Notes under the pieces: generated by a model
Told to the model about the DNA's origin: nothing
Database searches by the model: none
Seen by the model: the letters and a program-made list of their open reading frames with translations, nothing else
Program-made: the position numbers and the translations under genes
Part shown: positions 1 to 11,963 of the stretch, one piece after another
How the letters are laid out: every line of letters starts with the position of its first letter
How positions within the stretch are numbered: the first letter of the stretch is position 1
Assembly: GCA_973895155.1 (NCBI GenBank)
Contig: OZ316891.1
Location: 9,114,001-9,178,000, forward strand
DNA length: 64,000 nucleotides
Direction: 5' to 3'
From: Marsupella aquatica
Taxonomy: Eukaryota; Marchantiophyta

Positions 1-132
1 CTACTGTATTTTCTGCTGAGTTGCTTTCTGTTGGAGTGTGCTAGTACAGTTGAGAGTTTCAAGCTACTCACAAGCCGTGCTTGCTTGTCTGTGTGCTTCC
101 CATATCCCTGGCATGGCCTACTCCCTATTCAG

Positions 133-2574
133 GTTATCGATGTTCACAAGTACAGACTCTACCGAACACTTCGTGGAGGCCATACAAATGTATCCAGTTA
201 AAGCCTTCATCTAACTAAGCAGTCAGATTTAAAGATTTACCCTGTTATTTGGAGTGCAAACACGCAATACTGATGGTCACATTAATTAGCAGTGTTTTTA
301 GACTCTTTTCATGGGATTTGAGGTTCTTGAAAGTTTTAACAGTCATGAGTAATGTGCTTTCATAACCATGAGCTGGTCATACCCTGTTTCTGTCTTGCGA
401 TGATTTCCTTGACTGTTCCTACAGATATGCAGTGCAGTGCAGTTTCATCCTCAAAAACCATGGGAAGGTAGAACCTCTTTGTGCTACTGGCCAAGTATTA
501 TCACGCTGCAAAGGATAACTTCAAGCAGATATGAAGTATTCTATACGTTGTTGTAGTTTCTCTGAGGAACTCCCGACATGTTGTGATAATGAAGTAGGAC
601 TCTGCCATGGTAGACAGACATTGTCCAAGATTTTCGAGTTTTGCTGCAAGAATAGTGGTCGGACCAAGAATGACTGTATATCTAAGCATGGACCGTTGTT
701 CATTGAACCTGATTTTCTAATTGAGAGTGTGAAAGTTGCTTGAATTGCAGTCATATCAGGGGGATTGGATTCCAAGATCATCAAGTGGGACTTTTCAAGA
801 GGCAAACATTTGAGATCAGTAGACCTTGGTGAGCATGGACGGGGCTGCTTTTCACCTTGTTTAGTCTTTGATCACTTACTGTCTTCGTCCTGACCTGAAC
901 CCTTCCCTTGCCCCTTGTTTGGGACCTTGAAATCAGTCTTATTCATAGTTTTATTTTAGTCCCCCTCAACCTCGTGGCAGAGCTACGAGCACTGCATCTT
1001 TGCCTGTGGAAAGTACAAGGGTGTATCTTTCACGCCTTCAAAATGTTGCTGACAGTAAGTTTGTCTTCTGGATTGTAACAACGTCTTACGGGGCTTATTC
1101 TCTTGAATTCGCCTTTCGCAGTTGCAGGCAACGCAAACGTAGGTCAACTATGCAATCCTCCTTTTGTTCATGCCTTAGCCATTCCTGAAGGTAGTGGTTC
1201 TGCGGATAGTGGAAGAGTGGTTGCAGTTGCCCGAGGAGATGGTGCTATAGAAGTCTACGATCCAGGCTTTGAGAGTGTCAAGCCTGTCGGGAGCAAGGAA
1301 ACGAAAAATAAGAAAGGCAATCATCAGACCAAGTCAGGTCAGGGTGAGATTGGTGAACCAGCTTTAAGGGTCAATGGACTCAGGTGCCACTTGGATGGTC
1401 AGCATGGGGGGCACTCAACAGCTGTATCTACTGTGTAAGTTCTCATAGCACCCTCATTATAGCGGGTCCGTTATCTTATTCCAAGTCTCTTTGGGATGAA
1501 GACCGAGTGGTCTGAAGTCATTTATAAGAATGCTCTTAAAATTGCGTTTTATGGTCTACTACAGTTGACAGGGACAGCCCTGATTCTGAGATCTGGCGGA
1601 AAGAGAAATGAGGAATTCACAGTTATGGGAGGGATTGTATTAAGAAGTAAATATTGGCCTAGATATTTGAACTGACACTATATTAGAAAAGATGTCTTGC
1701 GCCCTTATCCAAGCAATTACACAATTAAGTGCAAGCTGTCAGGTTCTTCGTGAGAGCTAAGTTCGTTCATCTCTGCATTTCTTTTCTTGTTGTGTAGGGC
1801 CTTTGCAGCTTTTGGTGGAAACGAGCACTTTTTGGTGTCTGGGGGCAATGATAAGTTTATAAAACTTTGGAACTGGAGATCTTCACTTGTGGTTTCTCAG
1901 TCAGATAATGGATCTGAGTTAGTACTCAACATTCAACATGGCAAGAAGGTGTGTTTAATCCATCTCTTTCTGTTAAATATAGCCTGATGGTTCCATGGCC
2001 TGATTAGGTCCTGTGGACTTCATATACTGGTAGTGTGCGTCATTCATTTATTCCGTTTTTGAGCTTTCTAATGAAAACCAGAGAGCTATGCATTTCTATT
2101 GAGAAGAATGAACTGGTCTTCAAGACCAATCATACTATCGTTTATTCATATTCTTCTTAACGCAGGAGCTTCTTCCTGACGACCTTTTCATGAATTTCCT
2201 CCTATTCAAACTAAACAAAATCTGCTGGTGATGCACGAGCTTCCATTCCGGCCTGTGTATCTGTGCTTTCATGTTCTTCCCTTTAGAGTACTCTCCCTTT
2301 CCACTATGCAAGATACTTGTCCACGGAAAAAAAAACTATTCATACAATCTCTCTTCCTGTATATCTAAGGTTTGTCTAATCCCTAGCCTAGAGCGTCTTC
2401 CCTCTTTCGCAGATATGAGTCTTTGAAAAGAAGCCGTAGTGAGATACATAATAAGCCTGGCTCGTGTCGTGTTGGTTGAGACAGATCAACTGGTTGAGTA
2501 CCATGGATAGGAACAGTGGGAACCTAGCAGTTGCTGATACATCCAAAGTTTTGAGTGTTTATCACATCTTGTGA
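133..2574 (+). CDS. WDR53-like WD40-repeat protein (3' part, multi-exon)
   Basis: WD40 beta-propeller protein of the WDR53 type; the family is thought to act as a protein-interaction scaffold and its plant role is not well defined. Frame-consistent exons, all GT-AG, are 133-189, 425-467, 751-828, 1122-1434, 1798-1948 and 2485-2574 (stop TGA). They read through HTNICSAVQFHPQKPWEVI, SGGLDSKIIKWDFSRGK, NPPFVHALAIPE, GRVVAVARGDGAIEVYDPG, LVSGGNDKFIKLWNW and finally LAVADTSKVLSVYHIL. WD-type repeat ends are visible (IIKWDF, FIKLWNW, VLSVYHI). Phases agree at every junction. The 5' exons lie before the window. A GT-AG-flanked stretch at 960-1054 could be an extra exon, but it breaks the frame of exon 1122-1434 and was left out. 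Assignment to WDR53 rests on remembered similarity to plant homologs. Confidence 0.8.
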
Positions 2575-4491
2575 GCTCTATTTGAGTTATTGCACAAGAT
2601 TATGACTTGACATCATGTGCTATTCGTCCAGGTATGTCCAATCACGTGACCTGTCTCTTACTTTATACTTTTCACTTTACCAAGCAGTCTCTTGAGTCCA
2701 AATTAAAACGAGCTTTCTTGCCAATGGCTGTGGCAATTTTCAAGAAGTTTGGATTGCTGTTCGTATATCATGGGTTGCAGATATTGATGCCATGTGCATC
2801 TTCGCTTGCAAAAAGCTAGTGGGCCTCAATTTAAGACACTGCTAATCCATAGAGGCTACCTTTCCTCTGAGGCTAATTTCAAATCCGCAAATCCAGCTCT
2901 CTTCCAGACAATATTGGGAGTGGTATCGGCATTCTGCAAGATTGTTATTCTGACCAAAGTCTGTTATGTCTTGAAGATGCACAGAATTTTTTTATCAGAA
3001 GAAATTGACTGAATGGTAGAGAACTTACTGTACAGATTGAAATGGTCGCAGTACATTAAAGCTTCCTCAGCAGACAGCCTCTCTGAATCTCCTAGACCGC
3101 CAGAAGATGTACAGATTTGTGTCACTTCAATTCCATCGTAGTGAGATTCGTTCCACTGTTTACTATAACCTCCCTGGGTGATGGATGCCCACCTCGTTGA
3201 GAGGGTGAAATCAAAATGATTGTCCAGTGTTTTCGAAAGCTTTTCAGTGGATAAGTTTTGCTTTCGTGAAACTCGCAGGCTCACCATGTTTTATTCTATG
3301 ATTGCTCGGGCACAAGAATATAAGTACTTTGATTTTTTATACTTTTTTATGAGTTACAACTTTGAACAGATTATTTCTACATGTTATCACTTGACAAGCT
3401 TATAAATACCAAATTTAAAGAGAGCCAGTATTGTCTGTCCTCGTGCAACGAAACTTCTGACACTTCATCCGTGTTGATCAGGCTGGTGTATAACAGATCT
3501 AAGTTGAAGTGAATAGCGTAATCGTTTCAATAGTAGATGGGCCCCTTTCACAAACTTCCCAGAAGCACAGAAGTAAACCCGGAATAGAGTTGTATAACAG
3601 GTGAAAATGGGCACGCACAAGATCGAATAACTTTCCAAACTGTCAGCTTCAAACTAGTTCTATTGGCCCTCTGTTCTCTCTTGTCCCAAGTCTCATGCGC
3701 TGGGCTCTATGGGAGTTGGCAGTATATTTGCAATCCGCATTTCATCATATGTCTGCCTGACAAAGCCTAGTAACGATTTCTCAGTGGGCCCATGTGATTT
3801 TCCTACCTTTCTCTATGCTTGTAATGTACAAGAGGCTGCTAGAACCCGACCAAACCATAGCTGTCTAAGGGTGTGGATGCTACAAGCACCACAGAAACGA
3901 GGGTTTCGCAGGAGAAATAATTTGTCTAGATTGCATATTTTAGCCTCCAAGACACTTACACGGAGACTAAATTAAACACTGTCACGAGGATTGAACAATT
4001 AAGCTTTGACAGTTTTGTAATCTAAGAATGATGCAACTACCTTCTCAATCCCTTCAAATTTCGAGGCTGAAATAATTCAGAGGGCTAGGCTAGGATACTA
4101 TAGTTAGGCGCTTCGCGCAGCGTGAGACAGAAAATTCACTCGGCGAACTCCACAGATTTTATTCCCATAGTCCCTCACTTGCGGTAACGAAGCTCATTCA
4201 ATACTCGGTGGTCGCAAAGGGCACTAATGTGTTTAAGGGCCAAAGTCTCGACTGAGTTTAAGGTAAAGAAAATTGTAAGGAAAGGGAAAACAGCTCAAGA
4301 CTATTGCAGATGTTCCGCAAAACTATCTCGTTTGCGAAAGTTACTACTCTGATTCCTAAATTTTCATTTTCACCGAAATTCTCTTGGCAGTTGTAAAGCT
4401 GAGATTCTACCCTCCTTGTCATACAGCCAGGCTAAATCTAATGATTTTGTTCTTGTCTCCAGCTGTTTTTATATTCTGGAATCTCTTTTGT
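2575..4491. other. 3' intergenic region between convergent genes
   Basis: This stretch holds the 3' flanks of the WDR53-like gene (+) and the MRL7-like gene (-). Only short ORFs without codon-level coherence are present, and I see no repeat or RNA gene. Untranslated regions of both genes must lie here, but their ends cannot be placed. Confidence 0.5.
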
Positions 4492-6294
4492 TCATGAGCC
4501 GGACGAAGATAAACTGACGACCCTATGGGGCGAGGAATCGATCTCATCCATGCAATCAGGTCGGGCTGAATGATAGAAAAGATGTGATGTAATTGCCAAA
4601 AGCTCATCAGCTGGTTTCACACCTGCACTCATGACAATCACAAATTTACTTTCTTCTCCATTTCCTTGGTCTAGATGTACATCTGTTCAGCTTACTAGGA
4701 AGCAAAACACACAACGTAGCAGTCTATGAACCAGTTATATTCAGGAAGACGATTAAAATGTACATACAAAGAAAAGACTTTAACCGCTGACATATTTATC
4801 GTAGGGTATCTCCCTGGTTCGAGGACCACAAATTGCACTGGAGCAACAAAGATTTGTATAGAATTACCATAAAGTCGATACACAAGCTTGCCACCATTGA
4901 TGAACAGTAATGAAGGCAACATCTTGATTTGTAGAGCATCACCGACTGCAGGTTCGGAGCTGATATCCAATTTGACAGCCTGATGCCACGTGCACAAATT
5001 CACAATACAAAGGATCATTAGATTCTTCATGATACAGGGAAGGTGCAGTCCTTACTATACGTGTACAGCAAATCCTATCCAAGCATGAACCTGCAGATGA
5101 ACTCTAAACTTGTTCAGCTGTGCACTGAGGTCGAAGTCACATACACGAGGCAAATAAATAAACCTATCACGCCTTAAAAAATAGCCATCACGTCATTCGA
5201 ACATCCATTTCGAAGACCGAATGACAGGAATGTACCCAAGCCGACCGTCAAAGATATTTGAAAAGAAACATACCCTTACAGGATACTTCCTGCTTTCTAC
5301 TATTATCCTCACCACCTTCTCAAGCTCCTCCAGCACCTTCCAGCATTCTGGTCCACTGCACATTACACAGTGTCATGCGCAGAACTCGGAATCTCAAAAC
5401 AGGAACGACTGATTACACAATCTCAACTTTGTATCTCATCAGAAGGTAGGTGATCAAATAGGTTGAAAACTACTTTCTTATAGGATTGACAACTCATCGA
5501 GAAGCCTCGTTCCAAAAAGAACGAACTGGGGTGTCTTGAAGATCCTTCAAAATCATGAATTTAGACTAACGCTAACTGCGCTCAGGCAGGTTAGACAGCA
5601 ACACCCATCAAATTCTGTCATATAGACAGCCTGGTTCTGTAGTCCAAGCCCACATATATAGAAGATCCACAAAGACTAAAATATGTCGTTCTTTTCAATG
5701 TAGCATGAGGTTAAGAACGGACCTAGGGCCATATCGTTCAAAAGCAAAGAATATTAGAGGAGTGGGGTCTTCACGGGCAACCATCTCCCATTCCGCAGAT
5801 GTTATTTCCTTCACGATCCACTGATATTGCTCGGCTTCCCAATTCAGATCAATCTCGTCTTCATCAACACTTCCATCCTCGTTGGGCTCATTTACGATTT
5901 TTGGCTGAAAATTAAAAAAATTATCCACTGGAAATCCAACTCCCTCACCATTCGGATCGTCTTCCGGCCAGTTCGGGTCATCTTCCTCCATCCAAAGGGG
6001 GTAGTCCTCATCCTCGTCCCCAATCACAGTTTTATCCGTAGCTTCAACATCTATGGGGGCATTGAGATCTTCATTCGCAGCACTTTTGCATTTGAATATC
6101 CGGACCCCATTCCTGTGAAGACGTAGAGGAGTCCATGGTCTACATGTGTTTGTCCTCCGGCTTAAGGTCAAAGATATGGAGGCGAATGGGACATTTTGGC
6201 GTAGACAAGCCTTGAGAGGGTGGCATCTCCTTGAGTTTGGTTGATAGGGATAGCTGGTTGAGACAACACCAATCCTTCGAGGCTGCAACTCCAT
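4492..6294 (-). CDS. MRL7/SVR4-type thioredoxin-fold chloroplast protein
   Basis: Complete four-exon gene on the minus strand: exons 5723-6294 (start ATG), 5274-5355, 4868-4979 and 4492-4622 (stop). Phases are 2, 0 and 1 at the junctions and all introns are GT-AG, giving 298 codons plus stop. The N-terminus is Arg/Ser-rich and acid-poor for about 70 residues, as in a plastid transit peptide. Then come the acidic family signature EDYPLWMEEDDPNWPED and, further on, AEWEMVAREDPTPLIFFAFERYG. Later exons give CWKVLEELEKVV, AVKLDISSEPAVGDALQIK, MLPSLLFINGGKLVYRLYG and KPADELLAITSHLFYHSARP. This matches the order of conserved blocks in Arabidopsis MRL7/SVR4 and its paralog MRL7L/SVR4-like, which are thioredoxin-fold plastid proteins needed for plastid-encoded-polymerase activity and chloroplast development. 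I cannot tell which paralog this is. Confidence 0.85.
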
Positions 6295-7431
6295 ACTCGC
6301 AATTCACGAACGCGTTTCAACCCACCAAATTGTAAATAACCTCACCTCGGAGAGTCCCAAACTATCAGTAGCCAGGGAATCAGCTCAGGAGTAGATAGGA
6401 GTCAAACATCCTTCCAATACTCTGCACCACACAAACCCCCGTAGCAAGCAATAAGAAACCCTACTGATCACAGCAAAGATTCAAAGAAGGAAATGAACTG
6501 CTGGATGGAACAGAATCTCAACAATCGATGAGATGGAAAAAGTCTGGACTAGGAACTTCTCCTCTGCTCGCTCTGGGCATGAAAACCACCGAGCCATACG
6601 GTTGAAACAAAAAACGGATTGCACATGACCCTCTTATGGCCCACGCACTTCATACTAGTCATGCAGCATTCGAGACAGATTCAATTACCCCAATGTAAAA
6701 ATAGAGGAATCCAACTGAATAACAAACTTACAGGGAGACAGCACAGCATGGATAGATAATCCTCCACAGACCAGACGTTAAGAGGAGTATATATCCCAGA
6801 GAGATTCGAACCAAGTAGACAGAAACTGACATTACATTTTCTTTTGATTTCTCAAATTAAAGGCTGACCAGTGAGAGAACAGAAGCACAGATCAGCGGAC
6901 TTGTTAGTTGAACATCTCGCGCAGAAGAGACACAATGTTCAATGCCCTTGCCTTCGTGAGTTATTCAGCTTGGGCAAATTTATCCTACAGATTCTTTGGG
7001 CTCCGCGTGGCTAACGGATGCCGCAAAGCACACCACTCTCTCTCTCCTGCACGACTTAGGAGATGCAGAGAAGTGAAGGGAAAGTTTTGAATTGAACAAG
7101 TGTGATTGAAGCATCGAAGAACTTACTTGGCGTCTGTGCGAGTGGATTGCTGAGGTGGGTCGAGAAGATAGAGATCACAAGGTTGAGCCTGCGCTCGACA
7201 GCTCCTTGAAGAGTGGGAGATATGGCGAGGAGATGTGCTGAGGTAGGGTTTTGGGTTTAAGATGCTAAAGACCTGGGTTGGGTGGGTTAACATGCAAGGT
7301 GTGGGCCGGTATAGGGTTTTCCTTAGGAGCCTGACTGAAATGATAATAATTATAGTAGTTACTGGACCCCTTATCTATAGTGTTCAGGGTTCATTGCATT
7401 AACAAATTAATGCATGCAAAATATCTGCATA
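6295..7431 (-). promoter_or_regulatory. upstream region of the MRL7-like gene
   Basis: No coding signal. By position this holds the 5' UTR and promoter of the minus-strand MRL7-like gene. The sequence becomes repeat-like after about 7.3 kb. No individual element was identified with confidence. Confidence 0.35.
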
Positions 7432-7489
7432 CCAGAAAAGGCCTATAAGAGTATCTCCAACCAGAAAAGGCCTATAAGAGTATCTCCAA
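7432..7489. repeat. 29-bp direct repeat x2 at a Harbinger-like terminus
   Basis: Two perfect, adjacent copies of a 29-bp unit (7432-7460 and 7461-7489). Each ends in the block GAGTATCTCCAA, and the second continues into CAGG. The words ATCTCCAACAG occur at many plant PIF/Harbinger termini, so this probably marks or abuts the left end of the decayed element that follows. Confidence 0.75.
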
Positions 7490-8070
7490 CAGGTGCGCCA
7501 TTTGCTAACACTATACATTAAATACAGCGCACCTCTGCTGTTTTTTTTACATTGCACTAAAGCCTGTGCTGGGTTTGTCAAAGGGCAACCCCATCGGTTA
7601 CGCCATTTTTTGTGCTGCGGCTGTCCAGCAAAGACATGGTCACTTGTATTGTGTTCGCCCCCTCTCTTCACGGAGGTCCACTCCGCAATGGCAATCAGCA
7701 ATCTCAGAAAATGTTGGGGCTTTGGACATATGTTTGGTGATCTCTCGCACCCATAATTTTGAGCTTCCTGCTTCATAGGTCCGCGCTCCTTTGTGAACTG
7801 GACTTGGCATGTTGCCATTGAAAGCACTCATCCATATAGGCTGAACTTGTTAAAGTCCAGCTGAAATTGCTCAACGACATCAATGGCACATTGCACCACA
7901 ATTTCACGTGGATTCCGATCGAGGGGCTGACATGAAGCTTCAAAGACACATAAGTGCTCTCCTGGGGTGCTCTCTTGCCATTTCAACATTCACATTGGCG
8001 CTTGAATTGTCAATTGATTCACATTTTAATATCCTCTGCTTCAAGAAGCATTTCTGTTCATGAGTGCGCT

Positions 8071-8604
8071 ATGGATCTGCCTCAATTTCAACAGTGGGTA
8101 GCTGATCGCGTTGGGTCCGACGATGACATAAAGGATATTCTTGCTGATCTCATCAGTCCTCTTTTGGAGGAAGGAGACATGCTTGAAGAGATGGCAGAGA
8201 GACATGGTTGAAAACATGGAGGTTCGACAATTGGCCACTCCCCACATATTTTGCACGATCATGTCTCAGGGCACGATAGGATTTGGGGAGACTACTTATC
8301 ATCCTATGCAGCTTTTCCAGCCCATCTATTTAGGAGGAGGTTTTGGATGAGAAGGGATTTGTTCATCCGCATTCACAAAAAAAAGTTCAGGAGGAGGAGT
8401 ACTTTGTGCAGAAGCCTGATGCAATCATGAAAGCAGGCGTCAGCAACATTCAAAAAATGACTGCAACACTCAGGATGATGTGCTACGATTTGGCAGGGGA
8501 TGTTGCAGATGAGTATGTTTGGATTGGAGAGTCTATATACTGCAATTGCTGCATTCAAGCACGTTGTAGAAGCCATTGTGAATTGCTTTGGCAAGGGCAA
8601 TGAT
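8071..8604 (+). pseudogene. PIF/Harbinger transposase N-terminal fragment
   Basis: Broken plus-strand coding region split over at least three frames. From 8269 one frame reads GHDRIWGDYLSS, AFPAHLFRRRFWMRRDLFIRI. A second frame (ORF to 8603) reads EEYFVQKPDA, GVSNIQKMTATLRMMCYDLAG and DEYVWIGES. A third frame continues with TAIAAFKHVVEAIVNCFGKGN and a stop. The order HLFRRRF-MRRDLF, then QK-TAALRML, then DEY-RIGES-TA, then a helix ending in CFG is that of plant Harbinger (ALP1-like) DDE transposases upstream of their first catalytic Asp. The catalytic DDE region is missing. Residues from 8071 (MDLPQFQQWVAD) may be the original N-terminus. The copy is non-functional. Confidence 0.75.
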
Positions 8605-8639
8605 TAGTCTCTCAACGTTTGCACAGATTTCAGTTGCTT

Positions 8640-9490
8640 CATTAGCTGCAACTCTGCCACCTCCCTCTTCATCTTAGAAACTTATGAGCTTGGTGGTATA
8701 GGTTATCCATATTCACATAGACTATCTGAATCTCATAAACCTCCTCCATAGCACGAGCCCCCTAATTCAAAGGGGCTGCAATCTCTGATGTGGATTCAGC
8801 CAATGAACTCTTGTTCTTTGCAACTTTCCTTTCTAGAGTAGCCAACTCCTTGGCTTTCTTGTTATCAATTGGGCGATCAATAACCATTTCAGGTGTAGCA
8901 ATTTTGTTTCCAAGGCTTGATTCATCAGCCAGGTCAACAGTCTTGTTGTCTGCACCTATGCCACTATTGTTCCTCTTTTGCTTGGGAGCTCTCTCAAGGT
9001 ACTTGTCGTTTAATTGTGCTGCAACATACCACTTTGGTGAATCCTTCAGGATTTGCTAGGCTCCATCCATCATAAACTCTCAAGGCCCTTCTTGTAGGTC
9101 TGCTGATAAAATGCTTTTGCCTTCTCCATCTGCTCTTCTTCATTAGTGCCGAACTCGTTGAGCTAAGTGATTGTCGACATCACTCGAGTGAACTTGGCAC
9201 AATGAACTTGGCACAGTCGTGATTGATTTCACTCCATTTTGAGCCCAAGGAGCAAATAGACCTTGGGACATTCTTCACTACACCTGAGTGCTTCTTCCCA
9301 AAATCAGCCATGGCGTTGGTAAAATGTGACTCAATCTTGCTCCAATACACATCAGACTTTTGTTGAGCTCCTGCAAATCAGCAGTTGCTTCAAGTGAGCC
9401 AAGACCTTGCAATCTTGACATCTGAGAAATTTTCCTTCTTCTTTCCCTTTCCCTTGGCAGAGACATCCTAATGGAGGCATGGCAATGCAC
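8640..9490 (-). pseudogene. Harbinger second-ORF-like (Myb/NAM-associated) remnant
   Basis: Read on the minus strand, with stops and frame changes, this stretch contains words such as DLADESSLGNKIATPEM followed by RPIDNKKAKELATLERK. They resemble the C-terminal basic/coiled segment of plant Harbinger ORF2 proteins (SANT/trihelix or NAM-associated C-terminal type, with the RPxGxKKAKE-like block). Its position beside the transposase fragment, in opposite orientation, fits the two-gene layout of PIF/Harbinger elements. No intact reading frame remains. Confidence 0.45.
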
Positions 9491-9659
9491 TGAGGGAGCT
9501 CAAAATTGATAGCAAGAGCATAGACCTAATAAATTTTCTATGTGATGCCAGTGCGCTCGCTTCAATATGTGCTTCAAGCCATGTTCAATGTGCAAGTGAC
9601 CTTTTCTTGACTTGAAGCGGGAATCATTCACAGTTTGCATTTTCTTCTTCCTGCACTAA

Positions 9660-9866
9660 GCTTGAGCTCTTTAAGACCGTCCAATCTGAATCTGGGAGAA
9701 CCCCATCAATGCCAAAGTTTACAAATTTCACAATCTGCTGCATCCCCGAACAGAAAACCCTTGCAACCCTCTTAATGTTGTAAGCAATGCAAAACAAGAC
9801 TGTTGAGGCTTCAAGACCATCCAATCTGCATCTGGGAGAACCCCATCAATGCCAAAGTTACCCCAT
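9660..9866. repeat. imperfect direct repeat plus dispersed repeat unit
   Basis: A block of about 50 bp (from CCAATCTG to ATGCCAAAGTT) at about 9679-9721 recurs at about 9815-9860. The DNA between (about 9720-9806) is also present at about 23633-23718, sharing AGAAAACCCTTGCAAC and GTTGTAAGCAATGCAAAAC. It is therefore part of a dispersed repeat of unknown class. Confidence 0.6.
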
Positions 9867-10375
9867 TTATACATCTCTCAGCCCGTGAGCCCAAACCCTG
9901 TTTGCTCAGTCTCCGTTCGCGTTAGCGTCAGCCCATTGGGGTTGTTTTTTTACGTTTAAGTGACTAGGTTCAAGCACAACCGTGTTAGCGTAACATATAT
10001 AGCATAACCATTGGATATGCTTTAATGCTTGTGCACTATGTCTATCATGATAAGATTGAATAGATTATGCATTGATTGCAAAGTCAGTATTATACAAAAT
10101 CTCCAGTAATGTGATGTATTCACAAGGGCATATAATTTATTTGTTAATGCCAATTAAAATTCAAACTTTGTTGTAGTATGGTGAGTTAAATACTAGGTTA
10201 TGGATACAATCAAAATTAAATTTACAATGATTTCCTAGTGAAATGTTTTTTATAAATCTACTAGAGATTAATATGGAATGTATTTTATATGTTTTTCTGA
10301 GATTTGGGCACTCTTCCAAATAGGGCTCCAAATACAAATGGCCAGTTCACATTTAGAACCAAAAACCAAGATCAG
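9867..10375. other. AT-rich non-coding DNA
   Basis: No gene, repeat boundary or regulatory site that I can support. Confidence 0.4.
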
Positions 10376-10697
10376 AATGGGGTATTTATAAATGACATGA
10401 AACAACAAACAATAACTAGAAACAGAAACTGATAACAGGAAAATGAGTGGTAATTTTTTTGATTTTTGATTTTTGAAAAAAAAGTTTGTTTTTTTGGCCG
10501 ACAACATTTTTTGCTAGCGCCCAAAAGCTAGCCAAAAAATATTATAATTTTTAATTTTTTTTAAATGTGACTTTCTAGGAAATATTTTGACATTGTCATT
10601 TTTTCTGGTAACAGTAACTTTTTGCCGGTAAGAGGAAAATTTTTGCTGGTACCAGTAAACCTGTTTCCTGTTTACTGTCATGCGTGCCATACCCATT
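10376..10697. mobile_element. fold-back (MITE-like) element, copy A
   Basis: About 320 bp, very A/T-rich, with imperfect terminal inverted similarity (AATGGGGTATT at the left, AATGGGTATGG read inward from the right) and inner words GAAACAG and AACAGGAAA on opposite strands. The centre carries GCTAGCGCCCAAAAGCTAGC, itself an imperfect palindrome. The right arm shares TTTACTGGTACCAGCAAAAA-type sequence with copy B at 52321-52600. No coding capacity. Ends are approximate and no clean target-site duplication was found. Confidence 0.5.
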
Positions 10698-11963
10698 GGA
10701 ATGAGGAAAACAACCAAAAACTAACCTCTATAAGTGTTGACCTTGGCTTGAGTTTGTAAGTAATAAAGCACTTGCACAACAGAGAAGGACCTGAGAATTC
10801 CATCAACCAGATCAATCCATAAACAGGTAAATACAGCTAGTCTCTTTGATCATCAACAATGTAGAGTAGGGTTTAGAGTAAGAGTAACTATTCTTCTCTT
10901 TAATAGCCTAGATTCGTTCCCGTTAAGAGCTTGTGAGACCTAAAAGATTGTGTTACGATACTTTGAGTACTTTTGAGTAATAAACTCAGGTTACAAGCCT
11001 TATTAACATGCTCAGGTTTATGGAAGGAATTCTATGATACTTCCATGAAAGGTATTAATGACGTTTGTATCGTCCATAGTGCAATCAAAAGGGGATAAAA
11101 AGTGTTAAACTAAACCAAAAGCCAATGGCATAAAATTGATAGAAGGCGAGTTATAGATGGAAATATACCCTATCACTACCTAGCAACTCATGGCCAGCGG
11201 TAGTACATTAAGAATCATTGGGATAAGTACTCATGTGAAACTGATGCCTACATATCCTCTTCAAACCAGCCATCTTAAAAATTTATAAAAGATTAGCATA
11301 AGATAGCCCGTATTGATTTTCTGACCTATGTCAAAGCAAGGTGGTACTAATCACTCCGAACCAACTTATTCTTTTATATAATCCATCAGATTGCTCTTTT
11401 GGATCTATGCAATTTATGGAATTTTAGTGGTGAATTTGTATCAGCTCCTCATTGAATACAAGAGCTCTATAGTCAACACGAATCAATAGGTTTTTGCATG
11501 ATCTCATGCATGCGTTTCCAGTCAACCTACGGGTCAACCAAGCATTACTAGTCACATCAAACAACTTTTTCCAATAAAGGATAATCGTACACTAAGGTTG
11601 AATCACAAACCATAGATTACCAAAGATTACTAAAATAGACTTCTCATTGATTTATTACTTCAAAGAGAAGGAGACTTAAAGTTGAAAGATAATTTCATGA
11701 AAGTCATATTAAGCCTCGGGGTCAAGGGTGAAACTCTCTCTCTTATATAGAAGAGAGATCCCTTGAGAAAACACTTATGAAAAGACATGTCTTTTCATAA
11801 TACAAAAGGTAAATAAATCTTATCAAACTAGACTGACTTATACTAGGTAAAGGTAAGAGTATCATATCTTCCTGTCATACAAAATTATTCAAAACTACAG
11901 TGGATATGAGTGATAAAAGCCTGATTTTGGTTCAACTGGCTACTAGCTAAAGAGGTTTCCGGT
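10698..11963. other. non-coding repeat-like DNA
   Basis: No ORF with coding character. It lies downstream (3') of the minus-strand gene at 11964-16752 and probably includes its 3' UTR or the end of the element that carries it. Confidence 0.35.

Noticed and set aside
960-1054. An extra exon of the WDR53-like gene
   Set aside because: It is bounded by AG and GT, but its length puts the next, clearly coding exon out of frame; the direct junction 828-1122 keeps the frame.
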